Below, piece after piece: positions 45,153 to 54,529 of a stretch of 64,000 nt of DNA (its first letter is position 1; each line of letters starts with the position of its first letter). This stretch comes from Variovorax sp. PAMC28562. Its GTDB lineage: Bacteria > Pseudomonadota > Gammaproteobacteria > Burkholderiales > Burkholderiaceae_C. Location: positions 4,051,501 through 4,115,500 of the forward strand of contig NZ_CP060296.1 in NCBI RefSeq assembly GCF_014303735.1, read 5' to 3'. The position numbers and the translations under genes are program-made. The notes beneath the pieces are model-generated. The model was not told the DNA's origin and ran no database searches. It saw nothing but the letters and a program-made list of their open reading frames with translations.

Positions 45153-46765
45153 TGAAAGTTCCGGCTGCGCCGGCTATCGGCGTCGGCGTCGATGTCGATG
45201 TCGGTGTCGATGTCGATGTCGATGTCGGTGCAAACATCGAACGTCAGTGCACGTTCTTCGGCACTCAGTGGCTCGTGGGTCGCGAGCTGGCGCTCCAGCA
45301 CGTCGAGGTCTGCATCGGACGCATCGTTGTCCAGCGCGGTCCGGCGTGCGACGCGCTGCCGCAATGTCGCTTCAGCCGCGCGGCAATGCAGGATCGCGAA
45401 TGGCACGCCGAGCGACGAGGCCAGCGCACGAAACGCACGCCTCTCTTCGCCCCCGAGAAATGCCGCGTCGACGATCACCAGGTACCCCGCTCGCAACACC
45501 TCTGCGGCACTCGCCCTCAGATGGTCGAAGGTGCGGCGCGTCGCTTCGGTGGCGTAGAGATCGATGCCGTGCCCGGACGAGCGCGCGAGCGCATCCAGGC
45601 CGAACAGGCGTTTGCGTTCCACGTCGGATCGGATGCGCACGGCGCCCGCTTGCTGCACCAGCTTCATGGCGACGCTCGACTTGCCGGAGCCCGAGAAGCC
45701 ATAAGTGATGAGCAGGCGTGGGCCACCGGGAGCGGCGTGCGTCAAGCGCTCCGCCGTGGCGATGTAGTCGGGCACGTCTTGCGTGCCGCCATGCCCTGCA
45801 GCAAGCGAAGACGCCAGCGCCCGCACCAGCGACCGATACACCTCGTAGAAACGAAACACGGCCATGCCGGCGTAGTCGCCACTGAGCTGCAGCCATGCGT
45901 CCAGGAAGCGGAAGGCAAGCCGCGGCCGATGGTGCGCTGCCAGGTCCATCGTCAGGAAGGCTACGTCGCTCATCACGTCGATCCAGCGCAGGGCCGGATC
46001 GAACTCGATGCAATCGAAGGCGGTGAGCTCGCCGCCGAGCCGCACGATGTTGGCCAGATGAAGGTCGCCATGGCATTCGCGTACGGCACCGGCGAGTCGG
46101 CGCGCTTGCCACGCTGGCTGCAACGCCTGCGCGCGGTCCTGCGTCCAGGATCGGAGCTTTTCAAGTCGATCTGCGGTTGCGCCTTCAGCATCGGTCGGCA
46201 ATGCGTTAAGGACCCCGTGCATTGCTCGCATGATCTGCGCAGGCTCGCCGAAGGCAGAGTCCGCTGCAGCGCGCTCGGCACGGGCGTGGAACGACGCGAG
46301 TCGTTGGGCGAAGCTGTCGAGCATTCCGGCCGCGCCGACCACGACGTCGTTCACCACGAGATCGCGCAGCAGCGCCGAATCAGGAAAGCGCCGCATGCAC
46401 ACGACGTGATCGATCGGCTCTCCTCCGCCCCCGATACGAGGTTGTGCAGGCGTGCCGCGAACCGAGAGAACCCGCAGATACAACGACGGCGCCAGGCGCT
46501 TGTTGAGCCGCAGCTCTTCGTCGCAAAAGTGCTTTCGTGCCTGCAGCGTACTGAAGTCGACGAACGACAGCCGCACCGGCTTCTTGAGCTTGAAAGCCAG
46601 CCGGGGCGTCAGCAGCACCCACGAGATGTGCGTCTCCACCATGTCGACGTTTTGACCGGTGGCGTCGGCCAGCCAGGCGCGCAAGGCTTGCACGGAAACA
46701 TTGGCCGACGGAGGCCCGCCATCGCCAGAGCGAGACGGTTCCGGGCGTGAGCCGACCGTATTCAT
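45149..46765 (-). CDS. Aminoglycoside-phosphotransferase-like/P-loop kinase fusion
   Basis: 538 residues from ATG 46765. The N-terminal part (about 35-330) is an APH-like kinase fold: FKLKKPVRLSFVDFST lysine region and the catalytic loop ECHGDLHLANIV (about 235), then AFDCIEFDPALRWIDVMSD. The C-terminal part (about 350-530) is a zeta-toxin/AAA-like kinase with Walker A YGFSGSGKSSVAMKL. The tail is a run of Asp-Ile and Asp-Ala repeats. Substrate unknown; the fusion is widespread in proteobacteria. It is translationally coupled to both neighbours. Confidence 0.83.
   Translation of the reverse strand: MNTVGSRPEPSRSGDGGPPSANVSVQALRAWLADATGQNVDMVETHISWVLLTPRLAFKLKKPVRLSFVDFSTLQARKHFCDEELRLNKRLAPSLYLRVLSVRGTPAQPRIGGGGEPIDHVVCMRRFPDSALLRDLVVNDVVVGAAGMLDSFAQRLASFHARAERAAADSAFGEPAQIMRAMHGVLNALPTDAEGATADRLEKLRSWTQDRAQALQPAWQARRLAGAVRECHGDLHLANIVRLGGELTAFDCIEFDPALRWIDVMSDVAFLTMDLAAHHRPRLAFRFLDAWLQLSGDYAGMAVFRFYEVYRSLVRALASSLAAGHGGTQDVPDYIATAERLTHAAPGGPRLLITYGFSGSGKSSVAMKLVQQAGAVRIRSDVERKRLFGLDALARSSGHGIDLYATEATRRTFDHLRASAAEVLRAGYLVIVDAAFLGGEERRAFRALASSLGVPFAILHCRAAEATLRQRVARRTALDNDASDADLDVLERQLATHEPLSAEERALTFDVCTDIDIDIDTDIDIDADADSRRSRNFQ
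45184..45230. repeat. Hexanucleotide GATGTC-type tandem repeat in the 3' end of the kinase fusion
   Basis: About seven units of GATGTC/GGTGTC in the plus-strand reading encode alternating Asp-Ile and Asp-Thr/Ala on the minus strand. Unit changes keep the frame, so only the length of the acidic tail varies. Confidence 0.85.
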
Positions 46766-47142
46766 CAAGTCTTCATCGGCGCGGCCATTCCCGCATGCTT
46801 CGTGAAGTAGCGCCTCGCCAGGGCGACGAGCGCGTGGGCGCTCAAGTGCCCCGTCGTCTCCCACCCGGCGATGCGAAGTCCCACCTCGGGGCGGTGCTTC
46901 TCGACGTAGTGCCGGAAGTCCGCCTGCGCGGTATGGGAGCCGGCGATCAGCACCTCGGTGATGCCCTGCATCGCATCGCACACGGCACCGAAGAACTCAT
47001 GCTCGCTACGGACCTCGCTGCCATGCTGGCGCGTGTAGTGCTCGTGCGCCTTGACCTGCTTTTCGAGCACTTGCGCAGCGTCGAACTGCAGGACTTGCGC
47101 GGTGTGGTGGTCGACCCAGACGACGGCATGAAAAAGCGACAT
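46765..47142 (-). CDS. eRF1/pelota-domain-like small protein (translational machinery protein family)
   Basis: 125 residues from ATG 47142. The family opening FHAVVWVDHHTAQVLQFDA (4-22) is clear, then HEHYTRQHG, EFFGAVCDAMQGITEVLIAG (about 63-82) and HYVEKHRPEVG. Relatives are annotated as translational machinery proteins for their likeness to a release-factor domain; a stress role is assumed, not shown. The stop and the next start overlap as TGATG. It is the first gene of the operon that ends with the cytochrome c. Confidence 0.75.
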   Translation of the reverse strand: MSLFHAVVWVDHHTAQVLQFDAAQVLEKQVKAHEHYTRQHGSEVRSEHEFFGAVCDAMQGITEVLIAGSHTAQADFRHYVEKHRPEVGLRIAGWETTGHLSAHALVALARRYFTKHAGMAAPMKT

Positions 47143-47239
47143 GGATTTGCCTTTTTGTTGAGTGCGGTGCCCGAAGACATCGCCGGTTGAGGAGCAGCTC
47201 CTGAAGCGCACAGCATCCTCCGGATGCACGAAGAAGCAC

Positions 47240-47253
47240 TTGATCTGGCGCAA
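47240..47253. promoter_or_regulatory. FNR-like dyad between the divergent lipid operon and DegP-like gene
   Basis: TTGAT-CTGG-CGCAA. On the plus strand TAGCCT (47276-47281) follows after 22 bases; on the minus strand GATGCT (47212-47217) does so too. It could serve both directions as a class II site. Confidence 0.65.
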
Positions 47254-47316
47254 GTCCCGGGTGCTCGAGGTCCTCTAGCCTTGGGCTTCCCGTCAGGTCT
47301 GCAAAACGCACAAACC

Positions 47317-48816
47317 ATGTTCCGCTCCGCTCTCCCGAAGTCGCGGCTTGCTACAACCGCTCGCTGCGCGATACAGGCCTTGACCTGCATTGCAATGTCG
47401 AGTGCGTGCATCGCTATCGACGCGCAGCCGATGGCGCCATCTGTCGCGGCAATCCCCGTTGCGGTCTCTCCGCCCTCCTTCGCCGAAGTCTTCGCGACGC
47501 GAAGCGCAGCGGTCGTCGACATCACAACGCTGAGCTTTGCCAGTAACTCGACCACCGACGACGGCGAACTCGAAGTCGAACCCGGCAGCGACTTTGCCGA
47601 CCGCCTGCCCAGGCCACTTCCTGCGAGCTTGCCTGCCGGTGGCTTTCGGGACACCGCAACAGGTGTCGTGATGGACCGCAACGGCCTGATCCTGACCAGT
47701 GCGCACGTCATCACCGGCATCGACGAAGTGCAGGTCTACCTGAGCGACGGTCGCCGCTTCGTCGGGCGCGTGCTCGGCGTCGACAAGGCCACCGACACCG
47801 GCTTGCTGCGCATCGACGCCACCGACCTGCCCGTCGCAGTGTTCGGCGATTCGTCGGCGCTGGCCGTGGGCGACTGGGTCGCCGCCATCGGCTCCCCTTT
47901 CGGCTTTCACAACACGGTGACCGCGGGGGTGGTGAGCGCCACCGGGCGCTACCTGCCGGGTGCGAACGATCTGCCTTTCGTGCAGACCGATGTCGCCATC
48001 AACCCCGGTAGCTCAGGCAGCCCGTTGTTCAACGAACGCGGTGAAGTCGTCGCCATCAATTCGATGATCCTGAGCGGCAGCGGTGGCTACATGGGATTGT
48101 CTTTTGCAGTCCCCATCAACCTGGCACTCGAAGTGGCGGCGCAATTACGCGACCACGGGTCGGTACGCCGCGCGCGAATCGGCGCGGCCTTTCAGGAAGT
48201 CACCGCGGGGCTGGCACGTTCGTTCGGCCTCGACGAAGCGGCGGGCGCCGTGGTGATTCAGGTCGACGCTACCGGCCCGGCCGCCACCGCGGGCCTGTTG
48301 CGTGGCGATATCGTGCGCACCGTCGACGGCACACGCATGCCGCACTACACCGACCTGCGCCGCAATCTCGCGCAACGCCCGCCCGGCTCCAGAGTGCGGC
48401 TCGAACTGTGGCGCGGCGCACGCTCGATGACACTCTCGGTCACGTTGGCCGAGGAGCCGAAGCCGGGAAACGGGACCGCAGGCAAAGGAGCGACGGCGCC
48501 GGCGCCACCGGCGTGGAACGACGGGCTCGGACTGCGGCTCGCCGAGCTGTCGCCTGCGCAACGGATCCGACTCGGCGAAGTGAACGGCTTGCTGGTCCGC
48601 GAAGCTGCCGGCGCTGCGCGCAGCGAAGGGGTTCGGACCGGCGATGTCATCGTCGCCGTCAACGAGACCGCGGTCGATCGCATCGACGCCTACGTGTACA
48701 TCCTTTCGCGCTTGCCGCCCGGCCGCACGGCCGCCTTGTTGGTGCGGCGCGACAAGGGCCTGGCCTACATACCGGTTCGGCTGCCCGAGCGTGCGGCCAG
48801 GAGCGACCTCCGATGA
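47317..48816 (+). CDS. Periplasmic trypsin-like serine protease with two PDZ domains (DegP/HtrA family)
   Basis: 499 residues. Signal peptide 1-36 (IQALTCIAMSSACIAIDAQ). The protease domain is about 65-290 with His in LILTSAHVITG, Asp in DKATDTGLLRID and Ser in VAINPGSSGSPLF. PDZ1 covers about 295-380 (GPAATAGLLRGDIVRTVDG) and PDZ2 about 410-490 (GVRTGDVIVAVNETAVD). It removes or refolds damaged envelope proteins. The stop overlaps the next gene as ATGA. The FNR-like site upstream suggests low-oxygen induction. Confidence 0.9.
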   Translation: MFRSALPKSRLATTARCAIQALTCIAMSSACIAIDAQPMAPSVAAIPVAVSPPSFAEVFATRSAAVVDITTLSFASNSTTDDGELEVEPGSDFADRLPRPLPASLPAGGFRDTATGVVMDRNGLILTSAHVITGIDEVQVYLSDGRRFVGRVLGVDKATDTGLLRIDATDLPVAVFGDSSALAVGDWVAAIGSPFGFHNTVTAGVVSATGRYLPGANDLPFVQTDVAINPGSSGSPLFNERGEVVAINSMILSGSGGYMGLSFAVPINLALEVAAQLRDHGSVRRARIGAAFQEVTAGLARSFGLDEAAGAVVIQVDATGPAATAGLLRGDIVRTVDGTRMPHYTDLRRNLAQRPPGSRVRLELWRGARSMTLSVTLAEEPKPGNGTAGKGATAPAPPAWNDGLGLRLAELSPAQRIRLGEVNGLLVREAAGAARSEGVRTGDVIVAVNETAVDRIDAYVYILSRLPPGRTAALLVRRDKGLAYIPVRLPERAARSDLR

Positions 48817-49904
48817 ACGATATCGAAACCGACCTGTTCGCTGCGACCGGGAGGCCCGATGCGCAGTTGCACCCCCAGTTTCTGGTGCTCCGCGACTCGC
48901 CCTTACTGGCGCCTGCGCGCAACATGCTCCGCGATCTGCATGTGCTGTGTCATCGGGAGAGTCGCGACTTTCAGGATTACTTCCAGACCAACGGATTCGA
49001 CACTGCGATGTGTGACATCTACCTGCTCGCCATGTTTCGCGACGCCGGCCACACCGTCGACATGAGCCGTCACAGCCCTAACTTCATGCTGCGCCGTGAC
49101 GGCATCGTTGCCGCTGTGGAGGCGACCACCGCGCTCGACGCAGGCAGTCGTCGTCGAGTCCTTTCGACACGCGTCCCGCACGACGTTTCCATCGGGTCAG
49201 GTGGCGCCCTCATTCGCAAACTGCTGCAGGCGCCATGGCACTCGCCGGGCGTTGCCGACACGCCGCTGGTCATTGCGATCCACGATCTGCACAGGGGCGA
49301 AGCCTCGGGCAACAAGCTGCCCATGGCATTGCTCCACTTCCTGTTCGGTTCGCGGCATCACGACTATGTCGACTTCGAGAGCCACTTGGAGATTCATGGG
49401 TCCGCCGCACAGTCCAGAGAAATCGACTGCATGTTCCCAGCCGGCTTCTTTGCACAACCCGGCGCCGAGAACATCGCGGCCATATTGCTGTGCAGCGACG
49501 GCGCCATGGTTTCCAAATTCAACCGCATGGGCCAGGAAGGCGTGCACCACAGCGACGCCGTGCGAATCCTGCGTCACGGCCGCTGCCGCCCGCACCATCG
49601 AGCTGCCGGCAGCGCCACCTGCTTTGCCTACGAAGTCGGTTCGCGCGGCGCCGAGCACGAGTGCTGGAACGAAGGCACGTTGCTGGTTCACAACCCACGC
49701 GCTATCCATCCGTTGCCCCGGAACTGGCTGGGCGCATCGGCGGAAGTGGCGCTGCGGGACGGTCATCTCGTGGCGACCTTCTTGCGAGACTTCCACCCCT
49801 TCACCTCGGTGACCGAAACGCTGACGGGCGCGACGCCTGGCTGGTGGGTCGAAGCCCGCAAGGCACGACTGGCGAGAGACCTGCTCGATCACGCATCACG
49901 ATGA
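48813..49904 (+). CDS. Uncharacterised protein, possible PD-(D/E)XK-like fold
   Basis: 363 residues, start coupled to the protease by ATGA. No family is recognised with certainty. The stretch SPNFMLRRDGIVAAVEATTA (about 90-109) resembles the PDF...VEATT core seen in some nuclease-fold proteins, but the Asp is Asn and no Lys follows, so activity is doubtful. A His/Cys-rich part (RHGRCRPHHRAAGSATCFAY, about 262-281) and a C-terminal FLRDFHPFTS are also visible. No signal peptide, so it is probably cytoplasmic despite the coupling. Confidence 0.65.
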   Translation: MNDIETDLFAATGRPDAQLHPQFLVLRDSPLLAPARNMLRDLHVLCHRESRDFQDYFQTNGFDTAMCDIYLLAMFRDAGHTVDMSRHSPNFMLRRDGIVAAVEATTALDAGSRRRVLSTRVPHDVSIGSGGALIRKLLQAPWHSPGVADTPLVIAIHDLHRGEASGNKLPMALLHFLFGSRHHDYVDFESHLEIHGSAAQSREIDCMFPAGFFAQPGAENIAAILLCSDGAMVSKFNRMGQEGVHHSDAVRILRHGRCRPHHRAAGSATCFAYEVGSRGAEHECWNEGTLLVHNPRAIHPLPRNWLGASAEVALRDGHLVATFLRDFHPFTSVTETLTGATPGWWVEARKARLARDLLDHASR

Positions 49905-49912
49905 CGCGCTGG

Positions 49913-50600
<688 letters not shown>

Positions 50601-50608
<8 letters not shown>

Positions 50609-51839
50609 GGATCGCCACCACCGGGTCGAGCCGTGCGGCACGCAATGCCGGCGCAAAAGCCGCGACGAGGCCGGTGAGCGTGGCGAGCAGCAACGAAGCG
50701 ATGAAGAGCGACGGTTCGGCGGCCAGCGGAAACAGCGGCGTTCCGTCGGGGTTGCGCGCATAGCGTTGCCACAGCATCAGTGCCGCCCAGCCAAGGCCCG
50801 ATCCGACAACGGAACCGAGCAGGCCGAGCAGGCCGCCCTGCACCAGAAAGACACGCAACACCTGGCCGCGTGAAATGCCCATGGCGCGCAGGATGCCGAT
50901 CTCCCGCGACTTCTGCACCACCGACACCACCAGCACGCTGGCAATGCCGAATGCGACCGACAAGCCGACGAAAAAGCGGATCGTCGTGTTGGATGTTTTC
51001 TGTGCCTGTACGGCGGTAAAAAACTGCGCGTTGGTCGCAATCCAGCTGTCGGCTTCGACACCGGTGGTCGCCGTGATGCGCTGCGCGATGACTTCGGCCG
51101 CATAGATGTCCCTGACCGTCACTTCGATATCGGAGACGCCGCCGACCAGCCCGAGCAGGCTCTGCGCAGTGCGCACCGCGACATAGGTGGTGCGCTGATT
51201 GGCGGGCTTGCTGCCCAGGTCGAAGATGCCTGTCACCGTGAGCGTCTGGACCACACCGTCGGCCGACGACACGCGCAGCTTGTCCCCCACGTCGACGCCC
51301 AGGTCGGTCGCCAGGTCGGTGCCAATGAGCATGTCGGTCGATGTCAGACGCGTGCTGCCGCGAACCATCTTCTCCGGCACGGTGACGATGCGAAAGTACA
51401 GCGCCGGATCGACGCCGATGACGGAGATGGCGCGGCTCGCGCTCCCCCGAGTGACCAGTGCCGAACCACTGGCCGTCGGAGCGACTACCAGCACGCCGGG
51501 CATCGCTCGCACCTCAGTCGCCACGGCTTGCCACTGGTCGATGGATTTAACGCGCTGCAACGGCGGCTGCACGATCGGGGCTTCGCGCACGACACCCGCG
51601 GCGTCACGCTGCGAACCCAGCACGCGCGCCGTGTCCTTCGGCGGCAGCAGCTGAATGTGCGCCTGCGCCGTCAGCACCCGGCGTATGAAATTGCCCTGCA
51701 AGCCGGTGAGCAGCGCCGACATGAACACGATCACCGCTACGCCGATCGCGATGCCGGCGACGATAAAGAGTGTCTGCAGGCGGCCTTCGCGCAGAAAGCG
51801 CAGCGCGACGATCCACTCGAAGGGCAGCCAGCGGCTCAT
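50601..51839 (-). CDS. ABC transporter permease, MacB/FtsX type
   Basis: 412 residues. The first membrane helix ([20 protein letters not shown], about 24-43) is followed by a large periplasmic domain (about 45-285) and three C-terminal helices (about 290-400), the FtsX/MacB layout. [21 protein letters not shown] (about 312-332) is the conserved coupling segment. The start overlaps the adaptor's stop as ATGA. It probably works as a mechanotransmission pump that moves periplasmic or membrane substrates outward. Confidence 0.88.
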
Positions 51840-53215
51840 GTCGGAGATGCGGAGGATGCGGGAGGCGCCTGTTTCGCCGGTGCGGTGGTCCGCAGTCGCG
51901 AGCCGTCCGAAATGCCGACAGCGCCGACCGGCACCACGCGGTCGCCGGCATGCAGCCCTTGCAGCACTTCACTGACACCACCGCTGCGCAACCCCAGCGT
52001 AACCGCCTGCCGGCGCACCCTGCGCCCATCGACTTTCAGCACCCAAGGCTGCGCCAGATCGGCATCGTGCACCGCGTCCGACGACACCAGCACCGCCTGC
52101 TTGCGCGAAGCTACGTGAATGTCGACCGACACGGTCATGTCCTGCCGGAGATACGCTGGTGGCCGCGCCACGTCGAACTTCACCTCGACCGAGCCGCGCT
52201 GCACATCGACACCGGGATTGATGTAGGCCAGTTCAGCGTCGAAGCGCTGGTCCGGGTAGGCATCGGCCGAGGCCTGCGCCGCCTCGCCGACCGCCAGCAT
52301 CTGAAGATTCTTTTCGTCGATCTGCACCACGAGCTGGGTGCTTCCCTCAGGCGACAGCACCATCAGGGCCTTGCCTGGCTGCACCACGTCACCCGGCTCG
52401 ACGGCGCGGTCGATAAGCGTGCCTGCAACCGGAGCCAGCACGGTCGCATACAGCAGTCGCGAACGTGCAGCCGCCGCACCCGCGCGCGCCTGATCGAGCG
52501 CCGTCGTCGCCACCGCTTCGTCGCTGCCGCCGGGTCGCGTGCCGGCAAGCTGACTCCGTACCGAATCGAGTTGCGACTCGCCGACGGCAACGACCTTGGC
52601 TGCGTCGTCGAGCGCCGCCTGGCCAACGAAGCCCATCGCGGAAAGCTCCTTGCTTCGAAGCCACTGCGCACGCGCGTTGTCGACATTCACTTGCGCCTGC
52701 CGCAGCGCCTGCTGTGCCATCGGCGCCTGCACCTCGCGCAGCTGTCGCAGTCGCGCCTGGGCTTGCAGCACGGCCGCATCGGCCTGCGCCAATGCCGCAT
52801 TCGATTCTTTCGCCTCCAGCTCGATCAGGATCTGCCCTGCACGCACGGACTGACCTTCGCTGACCGGCACGCGGGCGACGGTACCCACGATCTGCGTGCC
52901 GAGACTCACGCGGTGCGGTGTCTCGACATGCCCGCTCGCCACGACCGTGCGTACGAAGTCGCGCTGCACCACCGTGTCGACCGCAATGCGCGGTCCGAAG
53001 ATCAGCCCCGGCCCCTGCCAGACCGCAAGGGCTGCGAGGAGTGCAACCACCAGAGCACCCATGCCGAAACGTTTGAACGTGTCGCGCAGGTGGGCCGGTA
53101 CCGCGCCATGGCTTTCGGGCAATGCGACCGTTGCCGTTGCCGGTGCCAGTGCCGGCGCCGCGACTTCGACAGGCCCCAAACGCGGCCCGACTGGCTCAAG
53201 CTTTGGCACTGGCAT
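51836..53215 (-). CDS. HlyD/MacA-type periplasmic adaptor
   Basis: 459 residues. A cytoplasmic N-terminus rich in Pro and Ala, one membrane helix (GALVVALLAALAVWQGPGLI, about 52-71), a barrel-sandwich (VEGQSVRAGQILIELEAKES-like, about 118-137), a coiled-coil hairpin (about 140-215) and beta domains (DIHVASRKQAVLVSSDAV). It is the first gene of the three-gene export operon. The outer-membrane channel partner is not in the window. The long N-terminal tail is unusual for MacA. Confidence 0.88.
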   Translation of the reverse strand: MPVPKLEPVGPRLGPVEVAAPALAPATATVALPESHGAVPAHLRDTFKRFGMGALVVALLAALAVWQGPGLIFGPRIAVDTVVQRDFVRTVVASGHVETPHRVSLGTQIVGTVARVPVSEGQSVRAGQILIELEAKESNAALAQADAAVLQAQARLRQLREVQAPMAQQALRQAQVNVDNARAQWLRSKELSAMGFVGQAALDDAAKVVAVGESQLDSVRSQLAGTRPGGSDEAVATTALDQARAGAAAARSRLLYATVLAPVAGTLIDRAVEPGDVVQPGKALMVLSPEGSTQLVVQIDEKNLQMLAVGEAAQASADAYPDQRFDAELAYINPGVDVQRGSVEVKFDVARPPAYLRQDMTVSVDIHVASRKQAVLVSSDAVHDADLAQPWVLKVDGRRVRRQAVTLGLRSGGVSEVLQGLHAGDRVVPVGAVGISDGSRLRTTAPAKQAPPASSASPT

Positions 53216-53371
53216 GGCAAACAGTCGTTCCGCGCGCGATGTGGTGCTGCCGTCGAGTGGCGACAAAAAAGCGTTGGTGCATGGCGAGTCCGGCGGAAGT
53301 ACGAGGGTGACGAAGGAGACGAAGGGCAACCCCAGTCTCGACGCAGAGTCGCCCCGCGGGCTTGACCTGCA

Positions 53372-53947
53372 TCAACCCAATCGACGCCCCCAGTGGTGCA
53401 TGCGAGCAAGCCAGCGGGCACGCTGCGACTCGGTCAAGGTCTCGACCGAACCGACCACGGCATCGCCCACGGTCTTGATGCCGACGAGTCCGAAGACATT
53501 GCGCTTGAGGAGCCGCAGGCTGTGAGCCCGGTAGTACAGGCGATAGAAAAACGCCGGCATGCCCATGGTGACCACAATGCGCGCGGTGCAGCCCGCCAGA
53601 GGCTTCGACTTGAAGCTCTCCGCTTTTGGGACCGCGAAACCGGGACGCATCACCTGTTCCAGAAATCCCTTGAAGAGCGCCGGCATGTCGCCGAGCCACA
53701 GCGGAAAAACGACCATGAGATGCTGTGCATGCCCGATGGCGTTTTGCGCTGCCTGCAGCGAAGGCGGAAGTGGCTCCGACTCCCATTCGTGCCGGCTTCG
53801 CAGCAGCGGAAAGTCGAGCACACGCACATCGATGCGCGCAACCTCGTGCCCGGCGGCACGCGCACCGTCGGCATAAGCATCGGCCAGCGCGTCGCATAGG
53901 TGCGAAGCTTTCGGGTCGGGATGTCCGTTGATGATCAGCACGCGCAT
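53372..53947 (-). CDS. NAD(P)H-dependent oxidoreductase, flavodoxin-like fold (YwrO/NQO type)
   Basis: 191 residues from ATG 53947; the frame is open 21 codons upstream. It has MRVLIINGHPDPKASHLCDA (1-20), the FMN-binding start of the quinone-reductase family, then VVFPLWLGDMPALFKGFLEQ (about 79-98) and MGMPAFFYRLYYRAHS. It probably reduces quinones or protects against electrophiles. An FNR-like site lies just upstream and the export operon follows 156 bases after its stop. Confidence 0.83.
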   Translation of the reverse strand: MRVLIINGHPDPKASHLCDALADAYADGARAAGHEVARIDVRVLDFPLLRSRHEWESEPLPPSLQAAQNAIGHAQHLMVVFPLWLGDMPALFKGFLEQVMRPGFAVPKAESFKSKPLAGCTARIVVTMGMPAFFYRLYYRAHSLRLLKRNVFGLVGIKTVGDAVVGSVETLTESQRARWLARMHHWGRRLG

Positions 53948-53984
53948 AGAGCGCGCATCTTCAGTCAGGCGGGGATGCTGCGCC

Positions 53985-53998
53985 TTGATCCAGCGCAA
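53985..53998. promoter_or_regulatory. FNR-like dyad between the oxidoreductase and DksA-like genes
   Basis: TTGAT-CCAG-CGCAA. On the plus strand TAGAGT (54021-54026) follows after exactly 22 bases; on the minus strand GAAGAT (53957-53962) lies at the same distance. The predicted plus start site near 54033 places the CCCTCT repeat in the leader of the DksA-like gene. Confidence 0.68.
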
Positions 53999-54066
53999 CA
54001 CCTCCTTCACGACAGGCTTCTAGAGTGAATGCTTTCACGGTCGCGCAGACCCCGCCGGCCCTTTAC

Positions 54067-54138
54067 TCCCCCTCCCTCTCCCCCTCCCCCTCCCTCTCCC
54101 TCTCCCTCTCCCTCTCCCTCTCCCTCTCCCTCTCCCTC
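54067..54138. repeat. CCCTCT-type hexanucleotide repeat tract
   Basis: A pyrimidine-only tract of about 72 bases. From 54090 to 54138 it is about eight exact copies of CTCTCC; before that the copies are irregular (runs of C). It ends 13 bases before the ATG of the DksA-like gene, with AAGGA between them. The length is likely to vary between strains by slippage. Confidence 0.92.
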
Positions 54139-54151
54139 AAGGATTCGCTAC

Positions 54152-54520
54152 ATGACCCAACTCACTGCCCAGGACATTCAGGTTCTCTCGCGGCAACTTC
54201 ATGCGATGAAACAAAGCGCACAAGGCGAAATACGTCTTGCCAACGACGACCTCAGGCAGGCACGGCAGGCTGGCGCAAGCGAGGTTCACAACTTCAGCGA
54301 CGACGCCGAAACGCTGCAGGCGCAAAACGTTCGGGTCGAAGAGATCGAGATCGACCAGACCCGGCTGGCCGAGATCGAGCTCGCGGAAAAACTGATCGCC
54401 GATGGCCGTTACGGGAAGTGCATCGACTGCGGCTGCGACATCGCGCTGCAGCGTTTGACGGCGATGCCGACCGCCGTGCGCTGCGCTGCATGCCAGACCG
54501 CTGCGGAACAAAGTCTCTGA
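54152..54520 (+). CDS. TraR/DksA-family zinc-finger protein
   Basis: 122 residues from ATG 54152 with AAGGA upstream. A helical N-terminus (LTAQDIQVLSRQLHAMKQS, coiled coil to about 85) leads to a zinc finger with CIDCGCDI (about 90-97) and CAAC (about 113-116). Such proteins bind the RNA polymerase secondary channel. The DXXDXA tip motif of true DksA is not clear (NFSDDAETLQ may be its counterpart). An upstream in-frame ATG (54029) would add a Pro-Ser repeat but lies before the predicted transcription start. Confidence 0.83.
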   Translation: MTQLTAQDIQVLSRQLHAMKQSAQGEIRLANDDLRQARQAGASEVHNFSDDAETLQAQNVRVEEIEIDQTRLAEIELAEKLIADGRYGKCIDCGCDIALQRLTAMPTAVRCAACQTAAEQSL

Positions 54521-54529
54521 GCCGATCGA

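Noticed and set aside
54067-54138. Possible CRISPR-like array
   Set aside because: Pure short hexamer repeat with no spacers.
54029-54151. N-terminal Pro-Ser extension of the DksA-like protein
   Set aside because: It is in frame through the repeat, but its ATG lies before the predicted transcription start and a ribosome site precedes 54152.
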